Below are positions 9,819 through 19,605 of a stretch of DNA of 64,000 bases, one piece after another; position 1 is the first letter of the stretch, and each line of letters opens with the position of its first letter. This stretch comes from Blastobasis lacticolella (Eukaryota; Arthropoda; Insecta; Lepidoptera; Blastobasidae): contig LR990068.1 in NCBI GenBank assembly GCA_905147135.1, positions 3,988,001-4,052,000 on the forward strand. The letters are read 5' to 3'. The notes beneath the pieces were generated by a model. That model made no database searches and was not told the DNA's origin. It saw only the letters and a program-made list of their open reading frames with translations. Made by a program: the position numbers and the translations under genes.

Positions 9819-12664
9819 TTATATCTTCTTTTTTGAATGTTTACCACGCATATCGTCCAAATTGTCACATGCGTTCAACTTCGCAACTACAGTCCGAACT
9901 TGCCTTGAACTGATACCCAAAGTGTTTGTGAAAAACAACTTGCAAACTCTCACAGTTTCCCCATCCACATCGAAATGAAATGCACTGTTATACTTTCTAT
10001 TGCCGGATCTGTACTGATATTTTGGTATGACTTCAGTGATATGTTTGGCAATGTATTTCCTTTGCCCCAACAGAGAACCCATATTCCAGTAAAGTTCGAA
10101 AATCCTTTCTCGAGATTTCTGCGTAAACGTCTCCGAGCATTTCAGACGACAATTTTCGCAGGCGGCTAACATTTTTCTTTCAGGAATAACTTTCTTGGTA
10201 CGTGAGGAGACATAGCGCTGGCCAGAATTGCGGAGTTTCTTAGCCACATTTTGTTTTTGTGTGCTAATTCCAGAAGTATCTACGGAATTAGATTCTTCTG
10301 AGAGAACATGCTCATTTCCATCACTTTTTAAAACAATTTTCCCGTTAAACTCATTTAATACGTAAGTACCGTCAACCTCTTCATTACTTACGGTAATCTC
10401 GTCAATCTTAGTACAACCATAGCGTTTTGATTTAGTTTCTTTATCTAATGAAGGACTAACGACACCATTAGGTAGCAATGGTAAATCACCCACTCTTAAT
10501 CTGGATATTCCACTAGAATCTCTAGATTGTGTAATAGAATCTCTCGTTTTCATAACTGAACAAGGACTAATAACATTGTCTTGCAAAGAAGACACAAAAT
10601 TATTACAATGAGATAAATTTGAAGTATCATTTGTCACTATATATTTATCTGAGATCTTTGTTATTTTCTCTAAATCCCAATTATCTATGTTTAAATTATC
10701 ATCAAGATCGGATTCATTGTCATCGAAGTCATGTTGCGATGGTAAATCTGCTGCTCCTGCCTTACCAATAGAATCTCTCGATTCTGTTTTTGTTTCTTTG
10801 TCTGCAATCTCTATTTGTAACATGATATCATCTTTATATATTTTATTTTTCGTTTGTGTTCGGCATTCCCTCTCAAATATAATTTGTTTTTTATCTTTCT
10901 TTCTCTTAATACGTGGAAATTTCCCACGCAAATCATCTACATTGCCACATGAATTCAACTTCTGAACAACTGTACGAACTGTTCTCTCACTGATCCCTAA
11001 AGTGTTTATGAAGAACAACTTGCAAACTCTAACTGTGTGGCCATCTACATAGAAATAAAATGCGCTGTTATACTTTCTATCAGTATAGTTTCTCCTATAT
11101 TTGGGTACAACCAAAGACATATGTTTTACAATGTAGTTCCGTTGCCTCAACAGGGTACCCATATTCCAGTAGCTCTTGAAAATTTGCTCACGAGATGTCT
11201 CCGAAATCTTTTCCGCGCATTTCAGACGACAGTTTTCACATGGGGGTTGCAATTTTCTTGCAGGTATGAGCTTCTTTGATCGTGACGATACGTAGCACTG
11301 GCCAGAATCGCGGAGTCTTTTAGCTACAGTTTTTTTATTTCCCGAAGACCAGTCACGAAGACTTTGGCTATCTATAGCCACATCTATGTCATTTTCGGTG
11401 CTAATTCGAGAATCATCTATAGGCAGTGGATCAATATAATTCAAATTTAGAGAATCTTCCATTGAAAGATCTTGGTCATTGCTCTCAGTTTTAATAACAA
11501 AGTTCAATCCTAAACTATTTAACTCATCTAATACGCAAATACCCTCAACTTCTTTTGACTTTGAATATCTATGCCGTATTGATTCAACACCATCACATAG
11601 AGACGGTCAATCATCAGTTCTAGAGCTAGATATACCATACGAATCACTCGAGACTGCAACAGTTTCATTTTCTGTAAAATCTTTTTCTAACTTGTCATTC
11701 ACACACAAAGTCTTTTTCTTCTTATCTCTGTTTTTCTTTGAATGTTTACCACGCAAATCATCTACATTACCACACGATTTCAACTTCTCAACAACGGTAC
11801 GAATTGTTCTATCAGTAATGCCTAAAGTGTTTACGAAAAACAACTTGCAAACTCTCACTGTTTCGCCATCTACATCAAAATGAAATATGTTGTTATACTT
11901 TCTATCGCTGTATCTTCTATACCGATGTTTCGGTAAGAACTCGGTCATATGTTTGGCAATGTATCTACGTTGATCCAACAGAGAACCCATATCCCAGTAG
12001 AGTTTGAAAAGTTTCTCGCGAGACGCTTCCGTGATCTTTTCAGAACATTTCAAACGACAGTTTTCGCATGGGGGTAGCAATTTTCTTTCCGGCATAAGTC
12101 TCTTAGTTCGTGCGGATAAATAACACTGACCAGAATTGCGGAGTATTTTAGCTATAGAGGCAGCTCTTTTGTCAATTCTCACTTCGTTAGCTCGTCTTCT
12201 TTTTTTTATGTCTCTCGTATTGGAATTTTGGTTGTCATTTGATTTCGAGTCTGATTCATTTGTACAACTATCATTTTCGTTACACGAATCACTGTCATCG
12301 GTCGCATTCGAATTTTGGTTTTCATTTGATTTCGAATCTGATTCATTTGCAAAATAATTACTGTCATTATCGTTACCATAATCACTATCATCGGAGTTTA
12401 CACTGAACTCTCTTAGTGAGGATATATTGACGTTACATTCGTCGCTTTTTCGACGCGTTAAACGTTTGTCATAGTTTTGTTTTGTTGATGCTCCAGTAGA
12501 CAATGTTCTAGAGAGTGTAGCTGCCGCATTGTTCTTGCAAAATTCAGACTGATCTCCCGGGTGGCTGGTTTCCTTGCGAACGCTGTTTTCGGCAATATGA
12601 TCCGTCCCACGATCTTCGTCTGAAGGAGAAAAATCTTTGTCAAATCGTTCACCACCATGATTAG
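9819..12664 (-). CDS. Terminal exon with three tandem copies of an unrecognised Cys-rich domain, interrupted by one TGA
   Basis: One minus-strand frame is open from a TGA near 12740 to TAA at 9821-9819 except for a single TGA at 11609-11607. No in-frame ATG precedes the first domain, and a pyrimidine-rich run lies just upstream, so this is probably a 3' exon. The acceptor ending at 12665 gives phase 1, fitting the ZAD exon at 14769. Domain copies lie at about 12159-11722, 11330-10889 and 10249-9819. Each has an N-terminal (K)LR(N/D)SGQ.Y.S.R.KK..P.RK, CENCRLKC, a YW.MGSLL.QR.YI.KH segment, then RKYN..F.F.VDG.TVRVCK and a helical NTLGI..R.VRTVV.KL end with D(D/M)RGK. Acidic Ser/Asn-rich linkers separate them. 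I have seen similar sequence in insect proteins but cannot name the family; function unknown. An independent gene or pseudogene is the alternative. Confidence 0.65.
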
Positions 12665-12902
12665 CTTCAGGGCTTGAAAATGCGTCGATGACATTAAGGA
12701 GTAAGAAAGTTAGATTTACAGTAAAGGTAGATAGATATCAACGGTAATGTATTGAAACAAGTGGAGACATGGCCCGCACTGTCCACCATGACCATATCCA
12801 TACGTGGCTCACTTCAAGCCACGTAAGTCTATCTAAGTATTCACAATAAGTCAAAATACATAATAAGCTCTAAAAAACATTTTAAAATTTATCATTACTA
12901 CC

Positions 12903-13110
12903 TATAACAGTCCACCGCAGGACTTAGGACCTCTAACAGAGGACGTTATTGCCATAATGTCAACGCTTGGAAGGCAGGTTGGAGATCGCAGTGTTATAAA
13001 TATAAAAATGGAAAATGCTACTGCCCATTTCCAGCATACGGAGACTCCAGAGCTTTTGCACGACACCCACGAGTGTAACGGGTTCTACTCTGCCGCACAC
13101 AGCACGGCCA
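12903..13110 (-). mobile_element. SINE-like family B, copy 2
   Basis: Reverse-oriented copy (CAGTCCACCGCAGGACTTAG ... CACGGCCA) with internal deletions. Confidence 0.7.
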
Positions 13111-13446
13111 ATTTAAATTTATATTAAAGTTACTGAAAGGCAAATCTTGGGGTGTTTACACTATATACTTAAGTACATTTGCGATCGATTACGGCAGCTT
13201 CCTGTACGGTAGCAGAACTAAATATCATCTAATGGTATATTTCATACAAAATAGATATTTATTTGGAGGCCGTTCACTTGCTTTACACTGACACACGAAA
13301 CTGGAACGCGTTGCTCATAGAATAAGGGTCATTATTGTATCACGCATTTTTGAATGCGGAACGGAGCATACGTACGAAAAAGGGTTAGCCCATCAGATCG
13401 ATTTTCGCTTCTTATTGAAAACTAGCCACTAAATAAAATATCTGGC

Positions 13447-13510
13447 CTGCCACGCCAATCTAGACGTTTAAAAATCATTCGTTTCGATGGAATTGACGCC
13501 TTACGAGTAT
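13447..13510 (+). repeat. Dispersed repeat, 'empty' copy of the M13 target
   Basis: GGCCTGCCACGCCAATCT runs directly into AGACGTTTAAAAATCATTCG. The second copy at 53955-54250 has a 216-bp MITE inserted at this junction. The flanking 13110-13446 stretch is otherwise unrecognised. Confidence 0.65.
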
Positions 13511-13529
13511 GTTGATGTTTTATACGGAG

Positions 13530-13740
13530 TACTAATGCGCTGATTATTGAAGCAAAAAGCGTGAGAGCAAATCAATGTGGAATGTATTGCTCATTGAATA
13601 AGGTCCATTTTTGTCACGTGTCGCTCCGCTTTTCAAAAGCCGTGATACAAAAATGGACCTTATTCAATGAGCAATACATTCCACTTTGATTTGCTCTCAC
13701 TCTATTTGTTTCTGAATTTAGTCAAATGTAATCAGCGCAT
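13530..13740. mobile_element. Near-perfect hairpin (foldback element M6)
   Basis: Arms 13561-13618 and 13641-13700 pair over about 58 bp with one mismatch and a 2-base indel; the shared core is GGAATGTATTGCTCATTGAA. Weaker pairing (TGCGCTGATTA / TAATCAGCGCA) continues outside, and the loop contains GCTTTTCAAAAGC. A related half-copy is at 13312-13375. Confidence 0.8.
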
Positions 13741-14245
13741 AAGACGACAGCGATAAAGAGCGAGCTTTCCCTCCCTTCGCTACTGGGCTGCCCGTATAGG
13801 TGTGGTGTAAGATCGATATTCGATAATGCTATATGCAAATGATAAATGAAATGTGTAAAATTATTTGTCGAAGGTTCACATTTCCTAGGAACTGTATGTA
13901 CATCCTAGGCATTGTACACAATCTCTAAATATGTGTCTCTTATGTTGTTGACAATAAAACGGGAAAATTCCACTGTTTCGGCGCTCAAAAAACACTCGGA
14001 TTGTAGCCGCAAGTTATTACACAACAGCACCCTAAATTTTAAAATGCGACTCCTGAACATTGTAGATTTCGTTCTGGTACTCGGTGGACCCTGCTGCGGC
14101 ACACTCGCTTCACTCATCGCAACCTAACCCTCTGTGACTGAACAAAGTTTTCGATACATTCGGTTTTTTGATGTTACACAGCCACAGCTTTCCATCAGCT
14201 GGGCTGTCTGCTCGTCTATCATTGGGTAGCAGAAAATAACTTAAG

Positions 14246-14460
14246 CTGGGGGTATAAAAAGGGCCACATTAACGTTCCATAATATGATTCATATTAATTT
14301 GTCACAAACATATCTGCAGCGTCGCTGTTGTTGACATTGACATGACAATTCAAAATGGCGTCACTCAGTTCCAGTATTGGCCACCGGATCACATAAGTTT
14401 GTGGCACTCTAATATTAATCATAATATGACACGCTAATGTGGCCTTTTAGCCCCCCTGGT
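14246..14460. mobile_element. MITE family M4, copy 1
   Basis: Terminal inverted repeats include AAAAGGCCACATTAGCGT-like sequence extended by a C/G-run. The internal segment (CGTCGCTGTTGTTGACATTG) is nearly identical to the copy at 53428-53641. Confidence 0.85.
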
Positions 14461-14485
14461 CTCTTGCATGTCTCGAAGATTGTAG

Positions 14486-14752
14486 GTAGAGCTCGTCTTC
14501 TAAAATGACGCGCCCCACTATCGCATTAACGCACACAAGCAAGTTTAAAATATGGACGCAATACATATACAAATGCCGTTGTAATTGGTCATTCAGTTGC
14601 CGGTGAGACACCAACGTAGGAGCTCGCGTCGTTCGATTGGAGCAGTCGACGCTCCCACACAGATAAAGTGTCGTTATTAATATTTGCACTCACACATCGA
14701 AATCAACTAACTAAGTAGTGGGGCGCGTCATTTTAGACTAGACGAGCTCTAC
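14486..14752. mobile_element. MITE family M5, copy 1
   Basis: Terminal repeats of about 36 bp (GTAGAGCTCGTCT...AAAATGACGCGCCCCACTA). Copy 2, in opposite orientation, is at 63187-63437. This copy begins only 16 bases inside the intron from the donor of the ZAD-gene exon at 14769. Confidence 0.85.
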
Positions 14753-14768
14753 AAGAAATTCAACTTAC

Positions 14769-14918
14769 CTTCTTGTTTGATCACTAGATTTATCTTGACA
14801 ATGTCCGTAGGTTCTTTCCCATTCTCGACTTCTACATCTGGGTTGTCAGACAGCGCACCGTCATAATCATGTGTGTCATCGAATTTCAGTTCTGTCTGGC
14901 AATGCTCTTCTATATTAC
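14769..14918 (-). CDS. ZAD gene (minus), exon 4: acidic linker
   Basis: Acceptor CTTTCAG (14921-14919) and donor GTAAGT (14768) bound 150 bases, phase 1 at both ends. It encodes NIEEHCQTELKFDDTHDYDG... ending DIVKINLVIKQE, an acidic linker of the type between ZAD and zinc fingers. VIKQE fits a SUMO-attachment-like pattern (hydrophobic-K-x-E). Its phase-1 donor can join 12664 (triple-domain exon) or 7571 (linker to C2H2 array), so this exon is the branch point between two possible proteins. Confidence 0.75.
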
Positions 14919-14950
14919 CTGAAAGTATGAGGTGATGACAATTAAATAAT

Positions 14951-15288
14951 CATCTGGTAGTTAATGTCCCGGTTGTGCTCTCGAGCATGAGAGCCCGGGG
15001 TCCGCCTTGACCATGATCCAGGATTTGGCGTTCAGGTAACTACAGTAGGGCGACTACCATCTGATCTCCGTGACCCTGCTACCAGGGGAACCTGATCAGA
15101 TTGGATCATAGTTGCAAATTCAGTCGCCTGAATGAGCAGGTTTCATCTCGATATTTTCGCCTAACTGTAAGAGCATAGGTTAGAATTCAACTAATGGACA
15201 TTACTCAGAAACGAGTCATTGTTACATGCCCGCAGCGGGATTCGAACCCAATACCTCTCGCTTACGAGTCGGATACTAAACCGATCCC
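14951..15288 (-). mobile_element. SINE family A, copy 3 (near full length)
   Basis: Complete head-to-tail copy on the minus strand with box B GGTTCGAATCC-like (GGGTTCGAATCCCGCTGCGG region) and the AATGTCCCGGTTGTGCTCTC tail complement. Confidence 0.85.
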
Positions 15289-15380
15289 TCCTCCTCCGTG
15301 CGAGGTGATAACAATTAATATGATTAATATCCTCATCTTTCAATGTTTTCCAACTGATCACATCAATCACAGAATAACAG

Positions 15381-15530
15381 TGATCTTGGCGTCAATATCG
15401 CGGTTGTGCTCTCGCACGCAAGAGGCCGGGGTCCAGAAATTGGCAGAACAGGTAATTTACAGTAGAGGGACTGCCATCTGATCTCCGTGACCCTCTGACT
15501 GGGAATCTGACCAAATTGGATCATGGCTAC
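15381..15530 (-). mobile_element. SINE family A, copy 4 (3' half)
   Basis: Tail-half fragment beginning at TGATCTTGGCGTCAATAT. It lies 90 bases from copy 3 in the same orientation; the 5' half is missing. Confidence 0.75.
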
Positions 15531-15684
15531 GGTCCACAGCCACCGCTCAGGAATGGCCATAACTGTGGCTTTAAATATTAGTTGCACAATTTAGGATGGG
15601 GGATGAGGTGGCCAACCTCATCTGCACCTGGTCGACTGTTGACAGATGTAGGAGTCTCAGACGAATGAGCTTCTCCATAACTGG

Positions 15685-15925
15685 TTGTGCGGGTGTAGCG
15701 ACATCTGTCGCTCCATTAGGGAAGCTAAACAATACTCGCATTACGAGTACCTACACGAACACAAGGTTGGCAAGCATTCGCCGCACATAGATGGCGCTGA
15801 TCGTTCGTACATCGCGTTAGAGAAGTGTGCCAACTTCGGCGCCATAAGTACTACTTTTGTATTTGTGTTTGTGTACTCATAATATGAGATGATGAGATTG
15901 ATCCATGTCGCTACACGGCCAGGTG
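15685..15925 (-). repeat. Dispersed repeat shared with 5100-5290
   Basis: Inverted copy of the 5100-5290 element (see that entry). Between copies, GTAGCGACATCTGTCGCTCC and AGCGCCATCTATGTGCGG are conserved. Confidence 0.6.
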
Positions 15926-15958
15926 GCAGTCGCTGCACGTAAAAAGCCAAAACAACAA

Positions 15959-16019
15959 TTTTTTATGGATCCTGGAGAAAACCACGTCGTTTTTTATGGA
16001 TCCTGGAGAAAACCAAGTT
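15959..16019 (+). repeat. 31-bp tandem duplication
   Basis: TTTTATGGATCCTGGAGAAA occurs twice, 31 bases apart (ATGGATCC at 15965 and 15996), with near-identical units. Confidence 0.8.
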
Positions 16020-16134
16020 TCAGTCGGTATATCTGGACCCAGGCTGGCAGATTTACCTCCTGTTGCTGAGCCAGGATTTGGCTTTGGCAATAAAAATAAA
16101 TTTCAATTGTATAAATTATGAGAAGATAACTTAC

Positions 16135-16191
16135 CTTGTTCATCTACATTGACTTCTATTTTAACATTTTCCAGGTTGTAAGACAATTCAT
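16135..16191 (-). CDS. ZAD gene (minus), exon 3
   Basis: A short 57-base exon between TATTACAG (16193-16192) and GTAAGT (16134), phase 1 at both ends. It encodes ELSYNLENVKIEVNVDEQ. VKIEV matches the SUMO consensus pattern seen in many insect zinc-finger linkers. The call rests on two good splice sites and matching phases. Confidence 0.7.
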
Positions 16192-16267
16192 CTGTAATAG
16201 ATAAGTGCCATAAATTACTGTATGATTCTAGAGGAGGAGGCTAGCTGCGGAGGTTAGCTGTAGAACT

Positions 16268-16480
16268 CTAGGTTAGTTACATAACGCTGTTGTTAACAAT
16301 TATCCGATTTCAATGATTGAAATTGTTACTTTCGCGATTACGTATGATTGAATTCATAGTTTCTGTTTATTGCACAATGGAACTTTGTTAGCAGCTATAC
16401 CCATGAAATTGTAACATTGATTAATTACAAAAGTAACAATTTCAATAACTGAAATCCGAGTTACGTAATTAGCCTACTAG
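16268..16480. mobile_element. Foldback MITE, family M1, copy 2
   Basis: Matches 320-545 along its length, with the same GTTACTTTCGCGATTACGTA and ACGTAATTAGCCTACT ends. Confidence 0.75.
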
Positions 16481-16504
16481 TCTTCTTTAAGACCACTAAT
16501 CTAC

Positions 16505-16965
16505 TAGTTTTTATGCAACACAGTAGCAAAGGAGCATACAGCCTATACTGCTGTTGTTGTCCATTCCCATAATACAAAATACAAACTATACCATAAGATT
16601 CATACATCAACATATCAGCCAAGACACAGACTGCTGGACATATGCCTCCACCAGAGATCTCCCCAAATCCCAGTCCTGTGCCTTCCGCATCCAGCTGGTA
16701 CCTGAGATCTTTACCAGATTGTCGGTCCACCTTGTGAGAGGCATACCTATGCTGTATCTTCCGGTATGATGTCACCACTCGAGAACATTACTGGCGCATC
16801 GGGCATCTGTTATTCGAGCCTGGACACTGTCGTTGACTTTGGTTCACTTGCGGATGTTATTTCTGATTCAATTGTGCAACAAGACTCCGAGCATAGCCCT
16901 ATCCATTGCCCTTTGGGTGACAGTGATCTTTCTTAAGGCCCATAGTGAGCGGACCATAGTATGAA
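16505..16965 (-). mobile_element. LINE 3' coding fragment, degraded
   Basis: Minus-strand translation, over several frames, gives TRWTDNLVKISGTSWMRKAQ and flanking residues typical of the C-terminus of insect LINE polyproteins (RWTDDL.K.AG..W...AQ). Frameshifts and stops are present. A shorter relative is at 28690-28805. Confidence 0.65.
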
Positions 16966-16994
16966 CAGCTAAAAGTAGATAAAAAGAAACTTAC

Positions 16995-17121
16995 TTCTGC
17001 AATATTCATCAAACTTCACTTCGCAAGTGAGCACTTGGTTTTTAAATCGGTGTGCATCTTTCAATTGTTTAATGCAGGTATCACAAATGGAGTGGCTCAC
17101 TTCTATTGGAGGCTGGTTCAT
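16995..17121 (-). CDS. ZAD gene (minus), exon 2: second half of ZAD
   Basis: Acceptor TGCTTGCAG and donor GTAAGT; starts in phase 0 and ends one base into a codon. It encodes MNQPPIEVSHSICDTCIKQL followed by a long helix and ...CEVKFDEYCR. ICDTC supplies the second CxxC pair (residues 60 and 63) of the zinc-associated domain, which typically mediates dimerisation of insect C2H2 factors. Confidence 0.85.
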
Positions 17122-17242
17122 CTGCAAGCAGGGAGATGTATTATAATGTTAAGATCAAAGCATAACATACCACCAATCGGGTATCAAGACTGTTCAATTC
17201 AACCTGGAGAGTTTTGGACAGGAACTTGCACCTTTTTTACAT

Positions 17243-17400
17243 TTAACGGCTGACAAACAGGCAAGCGGGACACCTGATGGAAAGTGGTCATCGCCGCCTA
17301 TGGCGCAGCAACAACACCAGGGGAATTACCAATGCGCTGCCGGCCTCTGAACACACCTCCAAAGTCTCCAAGTCCAAAGGAAACAGATCTATTTCATATA
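17243..17400 (-). mobile_element. LINE 3' tail, family L-B
   Basis: Minus-strand match to 32165-32398: CCTTTGGACT, GGCCGGCAGCGCATTGGTAA-like and CACCTGATGGAAAGTGGTCA on plus. Non-coding remnant in ZAD intron 1. Confidence 0.65.
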
Positions 17401-17519
17401 AGTCTTTAGTGCGATCTCTTGATGATACAATGAGTGAGTAATAAACCTAAAACGTGTCATGTAAATACAACTTGACTGCGCCTTGCACCTAAGTAAACAG
17501 AAAAACCAAAGGTACTCAC

Positions 17520-17660
17520 AATAATGCCAAAAGTATCCCTCAAAATCTCGGAATATATCTCGCACACGTCTTTGACACAGTACTGCTCTTGCAGGCTTTT
17601 GAAATTGCCATCGCTGTGGCAGCATCGACACAAGGACGTTAGATTCCAAATCTCAGCCAT
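17520..17660 (-). CDS. ZAD gene (minus), exon 1: start and first half of ZAD
   Basis: ATG at 17660-17658 opens 47 codons to a GTGAGT donor in phase 0. The N-terminus has LCRCCHSDGNFKSL, the CxxC (C11, C14) that begins a ZAD, followed by the I.S.ILRDTFGI helix. Exon length (141 nt) and phase are the same as in the plus-strand paralogue at 22287. ZAD proteins are nuclear transcription regulators expanded in insects. The gene is divergent from the C2H2 gene at 18121. Confidence 0.88.
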
Positions 17661-18120
17661 TATTCTGGTAGAATAAGACTACTTTGCAGAGTCTCTACTT
17701 CTACTTTGGACTTGATGAACAGTTCAAGCAAAGTAATTTACCTACATAATAAAATGACACTAAACGTTTCATGAAATATTTGGTATTATCACAATGATTA
17801 AAATTAAAATAATTGATGAAAAATTCTAAATAATTTGCAAAATTTGTTGCAGCAATTTTATTTTGTTTGTTTTATAAAGTTTTTTTTATTTGTTTTACGG
17901 CTCTGGATTCAATTTATTTTGCACTGTGTTCGGATATTGATAGACCTACACATGCGTCACAGAGCGCTATGTTTGGTTTGGTTGGTGTGTGTTGACGTTA
18001 ACGTGCAGTTTCTAACCTCTTTGTTAACCCTCTGGTTTTGAAAACTTTTGTTATGTAAATAAACAAAATAGTTTGTTTGATTTATTTACGAAGAATTAAG
18101 TAAAAACAGTACCTAAAATA
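17661..18120. promoter_or_regulatory. Shared divergent promoter region
   Basis: 460 bases separate the ATG of the minus ZAD gene from the ATG of the plus C2H2 gene. Both 5' UTRs and start sites must lie here if the start exons are right. No TATA box was recognised. Confidence 0.5.
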
Positions 18121-18424
18121 ATGAACGAAGACCTAGAAGTGACAATAAAGGTGGAACCTTTGATGGAGAATACGGAGGAAGTTAATTCTTGCGTCAATTT
18201 ACGAAATTGTGATCTAGTTATAGAAGTGAAAATTGAACCTTGCCTAGAAGCAGTCCTAACAACAGCCTTTAACAACAACGTAGGCAAGAATAAAGAGAAA
18301 TCAGGCCAATGCATTAATAAACGAGCACACAATGTATTAGAAGAACTGTATGAAAACCATGAATACAAGGAAGAAATGGTTTTAGGGCCTGAACTTGTGC
18401 AAGAATGTAACCTAAAAAGTAATG
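18121..18424 (+). CDS. C2H2 gene (plus), exon 1: acidic N-terminus with SUMO-like motifs
   Basis: ATG at 18121 with an in-frame TAA 24 bases upstream; the exon ends at a GTGAGT donor one base into a codon. It encodes about 101 residues with VTIKVEPLME and VIEVKIEPCLE, two hydrophobic-K-x-E motifs common in insect transcription factors as SUMO sites. There is no ZAD. Reading through the donor continues open to 18537, so a retained-intron short form is possible. It joins the exon at 18844 in phase. Confidence 0.75.
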
Positions 18425-18475
18425 GTGAGTCAAATGTTCAACCCAAGATACTTAAAATACCTAATACTACTACTA

Positions 18476-18786
18476 GCAGTTCGGGTGGTGTCTTACCCGA
18501 ATTTAATACTTTGCCTCAAATGACGTTACCTCGATGATTATTGACTAATAAAATTTATATAACACACAGGATACAGGCTAATCAGTTGGTAAACTGCCTG
18601 CCTGATTAAAGATAATAATAATAATATTTATTAGCTTTATTTTTTAAGGTAACGACTAATCAGTGAAATGAACCCTCAATGGTTCTGACCTTTCGAGGTA
18701 ATGAATATATCATCAAGGTAGACTCATTGAGGTAACATTATTCGAGGTAAAGTATTTAACTCGTCTTACCTCTAGCACTTCCCTAT
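18476..18786. mobile_element. Foldback MITE M7 in the intron
   Basis: Left arm 18476-18538 and right arm 18722-18786 are imperfect inverted repeats sharing TTTAATACTTT(G/A)CCTC and GTTACCTC(G/A)ATGA. The intron of the plus C2H2 gene is mostly this element. Confidence 0.6.
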
Positions 18787-18843
18787 ACATATCAATATTC
18801 AATGGTGTTTTTAAACTAAGTATGTCATTGTTTCTATTTACAG

Positions 18844-19511
18844 ATGACACGGAAAACATACAAAATAAATTGGCAGACTCCAATAAAACATTACAGACAT
18901 TATTGGAGGAGAATAATCACGTTGAAAATAAACTGTGTCATCTATGCAACAAAAATTTCAATGACACTAGGGACTTCGAAAAACATATGATCAAACACAG
19001 TTATCAGAAAAAACTTACCTGCTGCCAGTGCAAGAAGAAATATTTATATGAAAAGAATTTGCTCTGGCATCTAATGAACAGACATACAGATCAGAACAAA
19101 TTATGCTGCCATCTCTGTAAGAAAATGTTGAAATCAATATCTTTACTGGAAAAACACATTCTAACACATTCAACGGAAATCTATTCTTGTGATCTATGCA
19201 ACAAAGAATTTGTTTACAAAACCAAGTTAGTCATGCACATGAGGCATCATGTCGGGGGCAGTGTGTATGTGTGCAAGTACTGTCAGAAAGAGTTTGAAGC
19301 TCCCAGCGGTCTTTTGTGTCATGAACGGACACATACAGGGCACAAACCGTTCTGTTGCGAATTTTGTGGTGCCTCGTTCAATAGAAGTTCTATATTACAC
19401 AGGCACATTAGACAACACACTGGTGAAAAACACAAGAAATGTAGACACTGTGAAAGAATGTTTATAAGGCAAACTGATTTGGATAGACATGAAAAGACAC
19501 ATAATAGTTAG
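18844..19511 (+). CDS. C2H2 gene (plus), exon 2: seven zinc fingers
   Basis: The acceptor TTTCTATTTACAG gives a two-base phase matching exon 1; the reading frame runs to TAG at 19509-19511. After a short acidic linker come seven C2H2 fingers, from LCHLCNKNFN to KKCRHCERMF, with a classic HTGHKP / HTGEKH linker near the end and a short tail. Exons 1 and 2 give a protein of about 320 residues, presumably a nuclear DNA-binding regulator. Fingers 1-3 have CC-rich, atypical starts. No finger is shortened, unlike in the neighbouring ZAD genes. Confidence 0.88.
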
Positions 19512-19599
19512 TCCATAAACCTTGGCGAAAATTATTATTTTCAGTTTAGGCCTACATCCTACACAGGACCTACATTCTAAACTGTTGATAAAGAGCCTG

Positions 19600-19605
19600 A
19601 ATAAA
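19600..19605 (+). terminator. Poly(A) signal of the plus C2H2 gene
   Basis: AATAAA 89 bases after the stop codon. Confidence 0.55.

Noticed and set aside
12206..12391. Overlapping minus and plus frames rich in Met/Asn or Phe/Ser
   Set aside because: Shadows of the acidic Asp/Asn/Ser linker in the triple-domain exon.
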